From JAQWQB01 sp047636995 (GTDB lineage: Bacteria > Bacteroidota > Bacteroidia > Flavobacteriales_D > Sanyastnellaceae), in the NCBI GenBank assembly GCA_047636995.1, contig JBLIGQ010000015.1, positions 1-56,274 of the forward strand: 56,274 bases of DNA, in the 5' to 3' direction. Within the stretch, counting starts at the first letter, position 1, and every line of letters begins with the position of its first letter. The notes below the pieces were generated by a model that was not told the origin of the DNA, made no database searches, and saw only the letters and a list, made by a program, of their open reading frames with translations. Positions 27,288 to 34,940 of the stretch are shown here, in pieces. The translations under genes were made by a program, and so were the position numbers.

Positions 27288-28364
27288 CTATTTGGGCGCA
27301 CGGGCATAGATAATGAGCCCCAAAATGAAGAAAAGCACATTGGGCACCCATACTGCTATAGATGCCGCTAATCCGGCATTTGTGGCTGCAACAGTCATGA
27401 TTTTCATTGTGAAAATGTAGGTCAATCCAATAATGATGGCAAAGAACAAATGAACGCCTGTTCCTCCTCTTACTTTTCGCGCAGCGATGGAAACACCAAT
27501 GAGAGTGAGCACATAAATGGCAAAAGCATTCGATGTTCTAGAGTACTTTTCAATCTCTACAAACGCCATGTTCCCTGAACCTTTTCGCTCCACTTCAGCA
27601 ATATAATCATTCAACTCATGGTAATTCATGGTCGAAATGATCTCACTTCGCTGACCAAAATCTTCAATGGCCATGTTCAATACTGTGTCTAACTCACCAA
27701 CCAATCGCACATTCTCTGTCCCGTCTTGATAAATGTCTCGGATTCGCGCATTGGTTATTTTCCATTTATTGTCACCTAAAGACTTCGCTTTTGAAGCCAT
27801 TATTTTCCGTGTCATGCGCCCGTCTTCCCAATTCTCAAGAGCGAACTTGTACCCTACTTCACGTTCAGCAGTGATGGATCGGAAATAAGCAATAGTCCCT
27901 GGCTCAATCTCTCTATATAGATGTTGGTCACTTATATGGAAGCGCGTGTGGATGTAGGTGAACTCAAAATCAACCTTGACCTTATTCGCCTCAGGAAGGA
28001 GTATGTGCGCTATTAGAAGCGACAGAATCACCAAGAAAGTAGACGCGATAAAGAACGGACGCAACAGCCTATTGAAACTCACTCCACCAGAAAGCATCGC
28101 GATAATTTCAGAGCGCTGTGCCAAGCCCGAAGTAATGAGAATAATGGCAATAAAGACGATGAACGCGCTCAACATATTCCCGAAATGCAAGCAGAAATTG
28201 AGGTAGTAGTCTACTATAATTTCATAAAATGGCGCGTGATTGGTAATCAAATCATCTACGTTCTCAGATAAGTCAAAAACCACTGCAATCACACAGAAAG
28301 CAGCAATCATAAAGAAGAATGCTCCAAGAAATTTTTTAATGATATACCAATCTATTTTCTTCAT
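27288..28364 (-). CDS. LptF/LptG family permease
   Basis: 358 aa. Membrane segments lie near residues 10-30, 55-75, 95-120 in the N-terminal half and three at the C-terminus (TSNAFAIYVLTLIGVSIAAR and onward), with a soluble beta-rich domain between, as in the YjgP/YjgQ family. These proteins form the membrane part of the LptBFG transporter that pulls lipopolysaccharide from the inner membrane to the periplasmic bridge. Bacteroidota carry more than one such gene; I cannot say whether this is F or G. It starts 11 bp after the tgt stop codon, so the two are co-transcribed. Confidence 0.92.
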   Translation of the reverse strand: MKKIDWYIIKKFLGAFFFMIAAFCVIAVVFDLSENVDDLITNHAPFYEIIVDYYLNFCLHFGNMLSAFIVFIAIILITSGLAQRSEIIAMLSGGVSFNRLLRPFFIASTFLVILSLLIAHILLPEANKVKVDFEFTYIHTRFHISDQHLYREIEPGTIAYFRSITAEREVGYKFALENWEDGRMTRKIMASKAKSLGDNKWKITNARIRDIYQDGTENVRLVGELDTVLNMAIEDFGQRSEIISTMNYHELNDYIAEVERKGSGNMAFVEIEKYSRTSNAFAIYVLTLIGVSIAARKVRGGTGVHLFFAIIIGLTYIFTMKIMTVAATNAGLAASIAVWVPNVLFFILGLIIYARAPK

Positions 28365-28375
28365 TCAGAAGACCA

Positions 28376-29506
28376 TTAAAGCCGCTGTGTAACTTGTTTC
28401 ACCATTTGATTCTTCCATGTTGTGAAAGTACCATCTGCTATTTTCTCTCGCGCCTCACGCACCAAGTCAAGATAGAACGTTAAATTATGGACGCTCGCAA
28501 TGTACATCGCCAACAACTCATTTGCCGCAAATAAATGACGAACATAGGCCTTGGAATACATCTGATCAACAACAGAAGTTCCTTCTGGATCGAGGACTGA
28601 AAAATCATCAGCCCACTTTCTATTCTTCATATTCATAAACCCGTTCCGTGTGAAGAGGTGTCCGTTTCGCGCATTACGCGTGGGCATTACACAGTCAAAC
28701 ATGTCAACCCCTAACGCTATGTTTTCAAGAATATTTGCTGGAGTACCAACCCCCATCAAGTAACGCGGTTTATCTTTGGGAAGAATGCTGCAAACCAAAT
28801 CTGTCATGGCATACATCTCCTCATGCGGCTCCCCTACGCTCAATCCACCAATGGCATTTCCATCAGCACCCTGCTCAGCAATGAACTCAGCAGACTGCTT
28901 GCGCAAATCAGTATAGGTTGACCCTTGCACAATTGGAAACAGCGTTTGCTGGTGTCCGTACTTTGGCTCCGTTTCATTCATGCGAGTTATGCACCGCTTC
29001 AACCACCGGTGCGTCATCCCCATAGATTCTCTGGCATAACCAAATTCACACGGATAAGGCGTGCATTCGTCAAAAGCCATGATGATATCAGCCCCAATAG
29101 AACGTTGAATATCAATGGCGCGTTCAGGCGAAAATATATGCGTTGATCCATCAATATGGGATTTAAACTTAACCCCTGACTCTTCAATCTTTCGATTATC
29201 AGAAAGACTGTAGACCTGATAACCACCAGAATCAGTCAATATGGGAAGGTCCCAATTCATAAATTTGTGCAACCCTCCTGCTTGTTCTAGAATAGCTATC
29301 CCAGGACGAAGATAAAGATGGTAGGTGTTACCAAGAATAATCTGAGCCTTCACATCTTCTTTCAGCGCTGGTTGGGGAACAGCTTTTACTGAACCTATTG
29401 TTCCAACTGGCATAAAAATAGGGGTTTCAATCACCCCATGATCCGTCTGAATCCTTCCTGCTCGGGCTGAAGAATTGGGATCTGTATGTTCTACTGAAAA
29501 TTTCAT
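28376..29506 (-). CDS. tgt: tRNA-guanine transglycosylase, lacking the usual zinc cysteines
   Basis: 376 aa from ATG at 29506 (MKFSVEHTDP); a longer reading frame upstream would run into the divergent gene and past the promoter. Tgt swaps guanine 34 of GUN-anticodon tRNAs for a queuine precursor. The nucleophile region FDCVMPTRNARNGHLFT and the DECTPYPCE segment are intact. The canonical CxCxxC zinc ligands are absent: the segment reads VLDPEGTSVVDQMYSKAYVR. I recall this being typical of Bacteroidota Tgt proteins, so loss of function is not implied. A TAnnTTTG box sits just upstream. Confidence 0.95.
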   Translation of the reverse strand: MKFSVEHTDPNSSARAGRIQTDHGVIETPIFMPVGTIGSVKAVPQPALKEDVKAQIILGNTYHLYLRPGIAILEQAGGLHKFMNWDLPILTDSGGYQVYSLSDNRKIEESGVKFKSHIDGSTHIFSPERAIDIQRSIGADIIMAFDECTPYPCEFGYARESMGMTHRWLKRCITRMNETEPKYGHQQTLFPIVQGSTYTDLRKQSAEFIAEQGADGNAIGGLSVGEPHEEMYAMTDLVCSILPKDKPRYLMGVGTPANILENIALGVDMFDCVMPTRNARNGHLFTRNGFMNMKNRKWADDFSVLDPEGTSVVDQMYSKAYVRHLFAANELLAMYIASVHNLTFYLDLVREAREKIADGTFTTWKNQMVKQVTQRL

Positions 29507-29511
29507 TGCCG

Positions 29512-29538
29512 CAAATGTAACTATACCTCGCGAAGCAA
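29512..29538 (-). promoter_or_regulatory. Promoter of tgt
   Basis: On the minus strand TTG (29536-29538) and TACATTTG (29512-29519) are 16 nt apart. The box ends 5 bp before the tgt ATG, so the message may be leaderless or nearly so. Confidence 0.5.
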
Positions 29539-29553
29539 TTCCTATAATTGCAT

Positions 29554-30282
29554 ATGATCGGAACAATCGTCAACGTAATTACGGTAGCAATTGGGAGCAC
29601 TGTCGGGCTCCTTCTCAGAGATAAATTGCCCCAACCACTTATCAAAGCTGTGTTTTCGGCACTCGGCTTGTTCACCATTCTCATAGGAATCAAAACGGCT
29701 TTTGATACTTCAGATCTTTTCGCTGTGGTCATAAGCCTTGTCATTGGCGCCGTGTTAGGCCAAGCGCTGCGACTTGAAGAACGAATTACTTCGTCCATAG
29801 ATAAACTGAAACAAAAGGGCGGGAAAAATGAAGAAGGAAAAGATCGCTTTGCGGAAGGTTTGGTTACGGCCTTCATCTTATTCTGTATTGGCGCTATGAC
29901 TTTCATTGGCTGTTTGAATGAAGGCCTTAAGGGAGACCGAAGTACCATTCTCACAAAATCCATCATGGACCTTTTCTCTTCCGTGGCCTTGGCTTCAGCA
30001 TTTGGAAGAGGTGTCTTGTTCTCCATTATCCCTCTCTTTCTTTACCAAGGAGCACTCACATTAGGAGCTTCTTGGCTCGAACCCTACCTCACCGCAGAAA
30101 TTCAATCTGTTATTTTAGGCTGTGGAGGGATTCTTCTGATCGGATTAGGATTGAATATTCTAGACGTAACCAAGTTGAAAATCATCAATCTTGCTCCATC
30201 TCTGCTCCTTGCCCCGCTCTTTGCTGTGTACGTACCGAAGCTCATGGACTACTTAAACTGCCTTTTTGACAGCTTTATTTAG
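29554..30282 (+). CDS. DUF554 family membrane protein
   Basis: 242 aa from ATG at 29554; a TTG two codons earlier is the alternative. MIGTIVNVITVAIGSTVGLL at the start matches the DUF554/YdfK family. Seven or so hydrophobic helices are present, with conserved FCIGAMTFIGCLNEGLKGD in the middle and ILGCGGILLIGLGLNILDV near the end. It is probably an inner-membrane transporter or channel of unknown substrate. It is divergent from tgt, sharing a very short gap of 47 bp. Confidence 0.88.
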   Translation: MIGTIVNVITVAIGSTVGLLLRDKLPQPLIKAVFSALGLFTILIGIKTAFDTSDLFAVVISLVIGAVLGQALRLEERITSSIDKLKQKGGKNEEGKDRFAEGLVTAFILFCIGAMTFIGCLNEGLKGDRSTILTKSIMDLFSSVALASAFGRGVLFSIIPLFLYQGALTLGASWLEPYLTAEIQSVILGCGGILLIGLGLNILDVTKLKIINLAPSLLLAPLFAVYVPKLMDYLNCLFDSFI

Positions 30283-30398
30283 CTAAAACTGCCATTATGT
30301 CATCTAAATAGTTCGTTTTCTGCCTTTTTGTGTCGAAAAACTCGATGGCACATCCTTTGACCTATTGAGTTCAAACAGAAACGAAAAAACTTTTAGTT

Positions 30399-30845
30399 AT
30401 GAATTTAGCAAAGCAGTACAAGCAAAACAACCCTTCTATGTTCAACGCATTTTTTGATGATGCCTTCGCTAGAGATCTTTTTGTAAATGACAAAGGAAGA
30501 CCACGCACAGCATCAGTAAAACGTCCAGCAGCGAATGTTAGCGAATCTGAAGCGGCATTCGAAATTGAACTCGCACTTCCTGGTTTCAACAAACAAGATT
30601 TAAAAATTGAGCTGGACAAGAACCGTTTGACCCTCTCATCTGAACAGAAAAAAGAGGAAAAAGAAAACGCAAAAAATTATGCGTTCCGTGAATTCAACTC
30701 AAGTGCGTTCAACAGACAATTCGTGCTTCCGCGGTCAATAGACACGGATCACATTGAAGCGAAGTATGACAATGGAATTCTATTCGTCACTCTTCCGAAG
30801 AAAAAAGAAGCTATCGATCCTGTAAAACAAATAAGGGTCAACTAA
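30399..30845 (+). CDS. Hsp20 small heat-shock protein
   Basis: 148 aa. The alpha-crystallin domain spans residues about 38-145: PAANVSESEAAFEIELALPG, QDLKIELDKNRLTLSSEQKK, FREFNSSAFNRQFVLPRS and YDNGILFVTLPKK with the G-I-L motif. It binds unfolding proteins in the cytoplasm without ATP. The C-terminal I-x-I is replaced by KQIRVN. Possible heat control is not visible; a TTG and a CATCCTTTG stretch 20 nt apart upstream are only a poor match to the normal promoter consensus. A terminator follows. Confidence 0.93.
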   Translation: MNLAKQYKQNNPSMFNAFFDDAFARDLFVNDKGRPRTASVKRPAANVSESEAAFEIELALPGFNKQDLKIELDKNRLTLSSEQKKEEKENAKNYAFREFNSSAFNRQFVLPRSIDTDHIEAKYDNGILFVTLPKKKEAIDPVKQIRVN

Positions 30846-30869
30846 GAGAGCAGTTTTGGTTAAGGTTAG

Positions 30870-30903
30870 AAAGCGGAGTCCAAAGGGGTTCCGCTTTTTT
30901 TAT
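30870..30903. terminator. Terminator after hsp20
   Basis: AAAGCGGA pairs with TCCGCTTT around a 12-nt loop, then a T run. Its T run reaches the stop codon of the convergent gene at 30900. Confidence 0.75.
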
Positions 30904-31553
30904 GGCTTATTTTGTCGGAAATACTCCATGTAGCTCAACCCCTTTTCTACATAACGGGGATCATGTGTTTTCGGCTTCCCAACAAGCGGATACTTGCGCC
31001 CAGCATTGTGGTAATGAAAAGCATCCTTGAAATCGCCCTTCCGTATGAACTTCCCGTACTCATAGTTGATCCAGAGCACCCCGTGATAGAGGCCATCTTC
31101 TCCCCGAATATCAGACACATTTACCTCCAGGCCAATGCACTTGTAACCCATTAGCTGAAATGGGCCCCAAGAGGTTGCTAAGTTTTTGATTGCATCATCT
31201 GAAGCGTCTTCAAGGTGATGCAATTTCACATTTTCGTACCTTTTTCGGTCGCCAGACTTCACCTTCACTAGTCGATTGTAAACGCCTTGTTCGAAGCGGC
31301 TCCCAGAAGGAATCTTCCCGCTGGTTTCCAAAACAATCAGCGCCATCAGATACTCATAAGAAAGATCAAAATCTTCGGCGTACTCCAACACATCTTCGCC
31401 GTAATTCACTAAAGTCTCCTCCAGCGCACTTCCGTGGAAAGCCTCAGCACCGGGAATCACTTCACTCGAAGAGTGGTTAAAGAACAGATACAAAACTGTT
31501 CCCAACACAAGTAAAATTAGGAAAGAAAGAATGGCAATCCTGTTTCTAGACAT
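30900..31553 (-). CDS. Membrane-anchored lysozyme-like protein
   Basis: 217 aa. Residues 7-26 form one membrane helix or uncleaved signal (IAILSFLILLVLGTVLYLFF). The body looks like a lysozyme/transglycosylase fold: a catalytic-type Glu in ALIVLETSGKIPSGS, then ATSWGPFQLMGYKCIGLEV, which parallels the GSWGxxQIMG strand of N-acetylmuramidases, and a final AFHYHNAGRKYP helix. The likely role is cutting peptidoglycan glycan strands from the periplasmic side; this is inferred from motif layout only. It is divergent from the WYL regulator, with a TATTTTTG box at 31591-31598 on the minus strand. Confidence 0.7.
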   Translation of the reverse strand: MSRNRIAILSFLILLVLGTVLYLFFNHSSSEVIPGAEAFHGSALEETLVNYGEDVLEYAEDFDLSYEYLMALIVLETSGKIPSGSRFEQGVYNRLVKVKSGDRKRYENVKLHHLEDASDDAIKNLATSWGPFQLMGYKCIGLEVNVSDIRGEDGLYHGVLWINYEYGKFIRKGDFKDAFHYHNAGRKYPLVGKPKTHDPRYVEKGLSYMEYFRQNKP

Positions 31554-31604
31554 GCTTTGAATTTGTACTTTTAGATTTCCCTCTAAGTTCCAAAAATAGT
31601 TGCT

Positions 31605-32624
31605 ATGCCAGCAAATAAGTACGCACTTCTTCGCTATCGCATCATTGATCGGTGTATTTCAAACGAAGCAAAGCCCTATCCCACAAAAGAAGAGTTGCGC
31701 CAGGCGTGCGAAGATGCGCTCTTTGGAAGTGATGGAGAAAACATCAGCGAAAGCACCATTGAGAAAGATTTATGGGCCATGCGAAACGAAAACGATCTCG
31801 GCTACCACGCGCCCATCTCCTACAGCAAAGCACACAAAGGCTATTGTTACACCGACCCTGAATATAGCATTAGCGACCTGAGCCTGAATGATGACGACTT
31901 GGACGCCCTCAACTTTGCTGCAGACACCATTATGCAGTTTCGAAACATCCCCATTTTTAGTCAGTACGAAAATGCCATAGAGAAAATTGTATCCCGGCTG
32001 AAAATCACTCCCGATGTGAATGACAGGAGCTCAGATCGCTTCATTCAATTCGAAGAAGCACCTGAAGTGAAAGGCGCAGCACATTTGACATTGCTCCTTG
32101 AATGCATCAAAGAGCGCAAAGAAATTGAGTTCGACTACGAGAAGTTTAGCGATGGAAGCAACAAGAAACACACCGTCCACCCCTACCTCCTTAAAGAATA
32201 CCGCAACAGATGGTATTTGATTAGCTGGGAAGCAGACCGAGATGACTACCGAACTTACGCCCTCGATCGCATTTCAGAACTAAAATCGAAAAAACAAGGC
32301 TTCGATCAGAACCCCAATTTCAACATAGATCGTTTTTTCGCTCACAGCATCGGAATTACGGAGATTGACTCTGAACCCGTCTTAATTACCCTAGAATGCA
32401 GTAATGTTAGAGCCAAATACCTTGATTCACAACCCATTCACCGCAGTCAGAAAATCAATTGGCTAGAAGACGGTAAGGCCCATGTAACGCTGAAAGTACT
32501 GATCACCTATGAGCTCATTGCAGAACTATTAAGTCATGCTAACACTACCAAGGTCATCAGTCCCAGCTCATTGCAGGGTCGAATCAAACATACTTTAGAA
32601 GAAAATTTGCGCTTATACTCATAA
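31605..32624 (+). CDS. WYL-domain transcriptional regulator
   Basis: 339 aa. Residues 1-80 form a winged helix-turn-helix (YRIIDRCISN, ISESTIEKDLWAMRNENDLG). Residues about 135-225 are a WYL domain (ECIKERKEIEFDYEKFSDGS, HPYLLKEYRNRWYLISWEA, YALDRISELK), followed by the WCX extension. WYL regulators sense nucleic acid or small ligands and control DNA-damage or defence genes in other bacteria. Its stop codon lies directly against a palindromic box that recurs before the next-but-one gene, so those boxes are its best candidate operators. No defence enzymes lie nearby. Confidence 0.93.
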   Translation: MPANKYALLRYRIIDRCISNEAKPYPTKEELRQACEDALFGSDGENISESTIEKDLWAMRNENDLGYHAPISYSKAHKGYCYTDPEYSISDLSLNDDDLDALNFAADTIMQFRNIPIFSQYENAIEKIVSRLKITPDVNDRSSDRFIQFEEAPEVKGAAHLTLLLECIKERKEIEFDYEKFSDGSNKKHTVHPYLLKEYRNRWYLISWEADRDDYRTYALDRISELKSKKQGFDQNPNFNIDRFFAHSIGITEIDSEPVLITLECSNVRAKYLDSQPIHRSQKINWLEDGKAHVTLKVLITYELIAELLSHANTTKVISPSSLQGRIKHTLEENLRLYS

Positions 32625-32659
32625 CGTAAATACATTACGCTCTGCCTCCCGAACCTTGT
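32625..32659 (+). promoter_or_regulatory. Palindromic box, copy A (candidate WYL operator/promoter)
   Basis: CGTAA-N5-TTACG (32625-32639) followed by TCTGCCTCCCGAAC and TTGT. It agrees with copy B (33079-33113) at 31 of 35 positions. It lies 15 nt before the ATG of the 130-aa gene. Confidence 0.7.
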
Positions 32660-32674
32660 GTAAAACAACACACT

Positions 32675-33067
32675 ATGCAAGGTTCAAGCAACACCTCAGC
32701 CAGCAATGGTATTTTCAGATTCTCTGCTTTTAGCATTGAAGTGATTTCCTATTTCACTCATCGCGACGCCGTTCAGCTAAGCGGCTCTTTTAGCGAGAAT
32801 GGTGCGAGAAGAAACATGACATTCCAAATGGATTATCCAACACTCAATCTCTTTTTGCGTTCGCGTCTATCTAATAAAAAATGCGCCGCTATAATGTCTT
32901 CTATTGGAGAAGGACTTTCATGCGCCAACCCAAGGTGGGAGAGCATTCTACTAGCAGACGTCATTGGCGCTCCGATGCTGCTCCAAAAGATTGGACTGCT
33001 CGTTCAAAACAATCAAATGCGTGGAACCTCTCCCTTTATTAGCAAAATATTCAACCTGCAAGAATAA
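32675..33067 (+). CDS. Small protein of unknown function
   Basis: 130 aa from ATG. No recognised domain. The sequence is Ser/Asn-rich at the start and then globular (FRFSAFSIEVISYFTHRDAV, MDYPTLNLFLRSRLSNKKCA), with two cysteines at about 73 and 85. There is no signal peptide or membrane segment. The gene is real on context: a promoter-like box shared with the next gene precedes it, and it lies between the WYL gene and that next gene. A single mRNA with the 77-aa gene is possible. The role is unknown. Confidence 0.6.
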   Translation: MQGSSNTSASNGIFRFSAFSIEVISYFTHRDAVQLSGSFSENGARRNMTFQMDYPTLNLFLRSRLSNKKCAAIMSSIGEGLSCANPRWESILLADVIGAPMLLQKIGLLVQNNQMRGTSPFISKIFNLQE

Positions 33068-33078
33068 AAAAAGTTAAC

Positions 33079-33113
33079 CGTAAATCCTTTACGTTCTGCC
33101 TCCCGAACATTGT
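33079..33113 (+). promoter_or_regulatory. Palindromic box, copy B (candidate WYL operator/promoter)
   Basis: CGTAAA-TCC-TTTACG (33079-33093) is a perfect 6-bp inverted repeat, followed by TCTGCCTCCCGAAC, one differing base and TTGT, as in copy A. It lies 26 nt before the ATG of the 77-aa gene. Confidence 0.7.
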
Positions 33114-33139
33114 ACCATCAAACAATAAATATCCAGGTT

Positions 33140-33373
33140 ATGTATTCACTTTCAGAAGTTCGCCAGCACATTGATTCAATCTCTCGTCCAAATGGGTATA
33201 ACACCTACGCTTGGAACGTAACAAAGAAAATGGCCATGGAAGTTTGGTCTTGTTACCTTTCAAATCGCCCATTTAGAAAGCCTGTAAATTATTTCTGCAA
33301 AGAGTTTTACCAGATGATCCGCACCCCTGAAGGCCAATACATTATCCCTGAAAACAAATTCAGAACCTACTAA
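33140..33373 (+). CDS. Small protein of unknown function, 77 aa
   Basis: 77 aa from ATG at 33140; an earlier in-frame TTG at 33110 falls inside the repeated promoter-like box and is rejected. The protein is basic and aromatic (MYSLSEVRQHIDSISRPNGY, MAMEVWSCYLSNRPFRKPVN). It is not similar to the 130-aa neighbour. It has no signal peptide or membrane helix. The long palindrome downstream (33394-33456) probably ends the transcript. The function is unknown; the shared box suggests control by the same regulator as the 130-aa gene. Confidence 0.6.
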   Translation: MYSLSEVRQHIDSISRPNGYNTYAWNVTKKMAMEVWSCYLSNRPFRKPVNYFCKEFYQMIRTPEGQYIIPENKFRTY

Positions 33374-33393
33374 AACGTCTTACCTTAACACCT

Positions 33394-33456
33394 CCCCAAC
33401 GGTTGGGGCTCGCGCTCCTCGGTTTTCATTTCTATTTTCCGTGAGCCCCAACCTTT
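33394..33456. terminator. Three-part alternating hairpin, terminator-like
   Basis: CCCCAAC (33394-33400), GGTTGGGGCTC (33401-33411) and GAGCCCCAACC (33443-33453) can pair in two mutually exclusive ways, the second with 11 perfect pairs. A short T run follows. The rest of the gap to 33682 shows no gene. Confidence 0.6.
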
Positions 33457-33682
33457 CTGCATCACACCTTAATTCGCGCTTTTCCCACTTCTGGTGTTAA
33501 CAAGTAGAATGGCCTCACTCTCTACTCAGATTTGTTTCTTCTAAATTTGAATCTGAACGAAAACACATGTCGACTAATTCACTCAGCGAAATAATTAACT
33601 ATTTTGTCTACAAATTTTGTTGATTCATCGATATTAGACTACATTCGCTAATCAGTTTGACTGTGTTGGTAAATCGAAAACA

Positions 33683-34261
33683 ATGAGGGCTATTTCTAAA
33701 AATGCACAAGCCCATCTTAGTGAATTGTATCACAATAAGCTCGGATGGTCCCCCGCGAAGGAAGCGGGAGAGTCTGTGCTACTTACCTATTCCGGGGATA
33801 TCAACCAACGAAAAATTGATGCGTTACTCAAACTCACAGAAGAGGCCATTTTAGATCACGGCTCGAAAAGACAAGTGATGAAACGAGTATGTACAGTGCT
33901 CATCGAATGCCTTCAAAACATCTCAATACACGGAGCAAAAGACAATACAGGGAAAGGAAAGTCGTTTTTCATCCTTTCTACAAACAACGAAGACTACATT
34001 GTACGTTGTGGAAACCTTGTTTTTCAAGAAGATGCCAATCTGCTTGCATTCAAAATAGACGAACTCAACGCTTTCTCCCTACCCGAACTAAGAAAGCTGT
34101 ACATCGAAACTTTATGCAATGACAGTTTCAACTACAAAGGCGGTGCTGGCCTAGGATTTCTAACCATTGCTAAAAAATCTAGCAAACCAATGACCTATGA
34201 GCTGATTAGCACAGAAAGTGACCTAGCCTTCTTCTCAACCATTTATGCGGTAGCTAAGTAA
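33683..34261 (+). CDS. SiaB-like histidine-kinase-fold protein (DUF6272)
   Basis: 192 aa. It resembles the SiaB family, an ATPase-fold serine kinase that phosphorylates a SiaC partner in Pseudomonas. Features: a starting LTYSGDINQRKIDALLKLTE helix, the N-box helix VLIECLQNISIHG, and a glycine-rich GGAGLGFLTIAKKS that would hold ATP. A SiaC (DUF1987) gene is not next to it. The next gene is an HD hydrolase 40 bp downstream and may be co-transcribed. A signalling role is likely; the target is unknown. Confidence 0.8.
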   Translation: MRAISKNAQAHLSELYHNKLGWSPAKEAGESVLLTYSGDINQRKIDALLKLTEEAILDHGSKRQVMKRVCTVLIECLQNISIHGAKDNTGKGKSFFILSTNNEDYIVRCGNLVFQEDANLLAFKIDELNAFSLPELRKLYIETLCNDSFNYKGGAGLGFLTIAKKSSKPMTYELISTESDLAFFSTIYAVAK

Positions 34262-34301
34262 GTTTTTGCGTTCTTAGTACTTACAATTGGCATGCACTTT
34301 C

Positions 34302-34940
34302 ATGAACTCTTTTAGAACTTTCGTCTCTCAGAATGAGCTAATATCCCAAGCGGAAGATGTTGCGCACCGCCTTATTACAAAAAAACACTCCTCAGAATAC
34401 ACCTATCACAATCTAGATCACACGTTGCGTGTCTCTAAAAAGGCCTTTGAACTGGGGGCGCGTCAAAACCTGAGTGTCCCAGAACTGCATGACTTGATCA
34501 TTGCTGCTTTATTTCACGATACAGGATATTATGACTCCGTAAACGATCATGAACGAATTGGCGCTGCATATGCAACAGACTTCCTACAGACGAATACTGC
34601 AAGCACTGCCTGCATTGAAAGAGTAAACGACCTTATTCTGAGCACTAAAATAACCACCCCACCAGAGACACTTTTACAGGAAACTCTGTGTGATGCTGAT
34701 TTGAATTACCTTGGCGCAACTGAATTCTTTAGCCTTGTTGAAAGATTAAGGTCAGAATGGCTTTTGACAGGAAGGAAGAACTTCACTGAAAAAGCATGGA
34801 TTCAACAAAACATTGATTTCTTTGAGCTACATACCTTTTATACCTCTGCGGCTCAGCAATTATTCGGACATGTCAAAGAAGAAAACCTCAATCAAATGCG
34901 CAAAGATCTTCGCGCTCTTTCTATCTCTTCTCGCCTTTAA
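34302..34940 (+). CDS. HD-domain metal-dependent phosphohydrolase
   Basis: 212 aa from ATG at 34302; an earlier in-frame TTG at 34287 would add MACTF. HD motifs: YHNLDHTLRV with an early His, LFHDTGYYD as the H-D pair, and a late Asp in LCDADLNYLG. Such proteins cleave phosphate esters, often nucleotides or cyclic dinucleotides; the substrate is not apparent. Its 3' end overlaps the next gene by 71 bp. It follows the SiaB-like kinase by 40 bp, so a signalling unit is possible. Confidence 0.85.
   Translation: MNSFRTFVSQNELISQAEDVAHRLITKKHSSEYTYHNLDHTLRVSKKAFELGARQNLSVPELHDLIIAALFHDTGYYDSVNDHERIGAAYATDFLQTNTASTACIERVNDLILSTKITTPPETLLQETLCDADLNYLGATEFFSLVERLRSEWLLTGRKNFTEKAWIQQNIDFFELHTFYTSAAQQLFGHVKEENLNQMRKDLRALSISSRL

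Noticed and set aside
30320..30398. Heat-shock operator before hsp20
   Set aside because: No CIRCE-type inverted repeat is visible, and the -7 candidate fits the consensus poorly.
33361..33410. A third copy of the palindromic box after the 77-aa gene (AACGTCTTACCTTAACACC)
   Set aside because: Only a few bases agree and the inverted repeat is missing.
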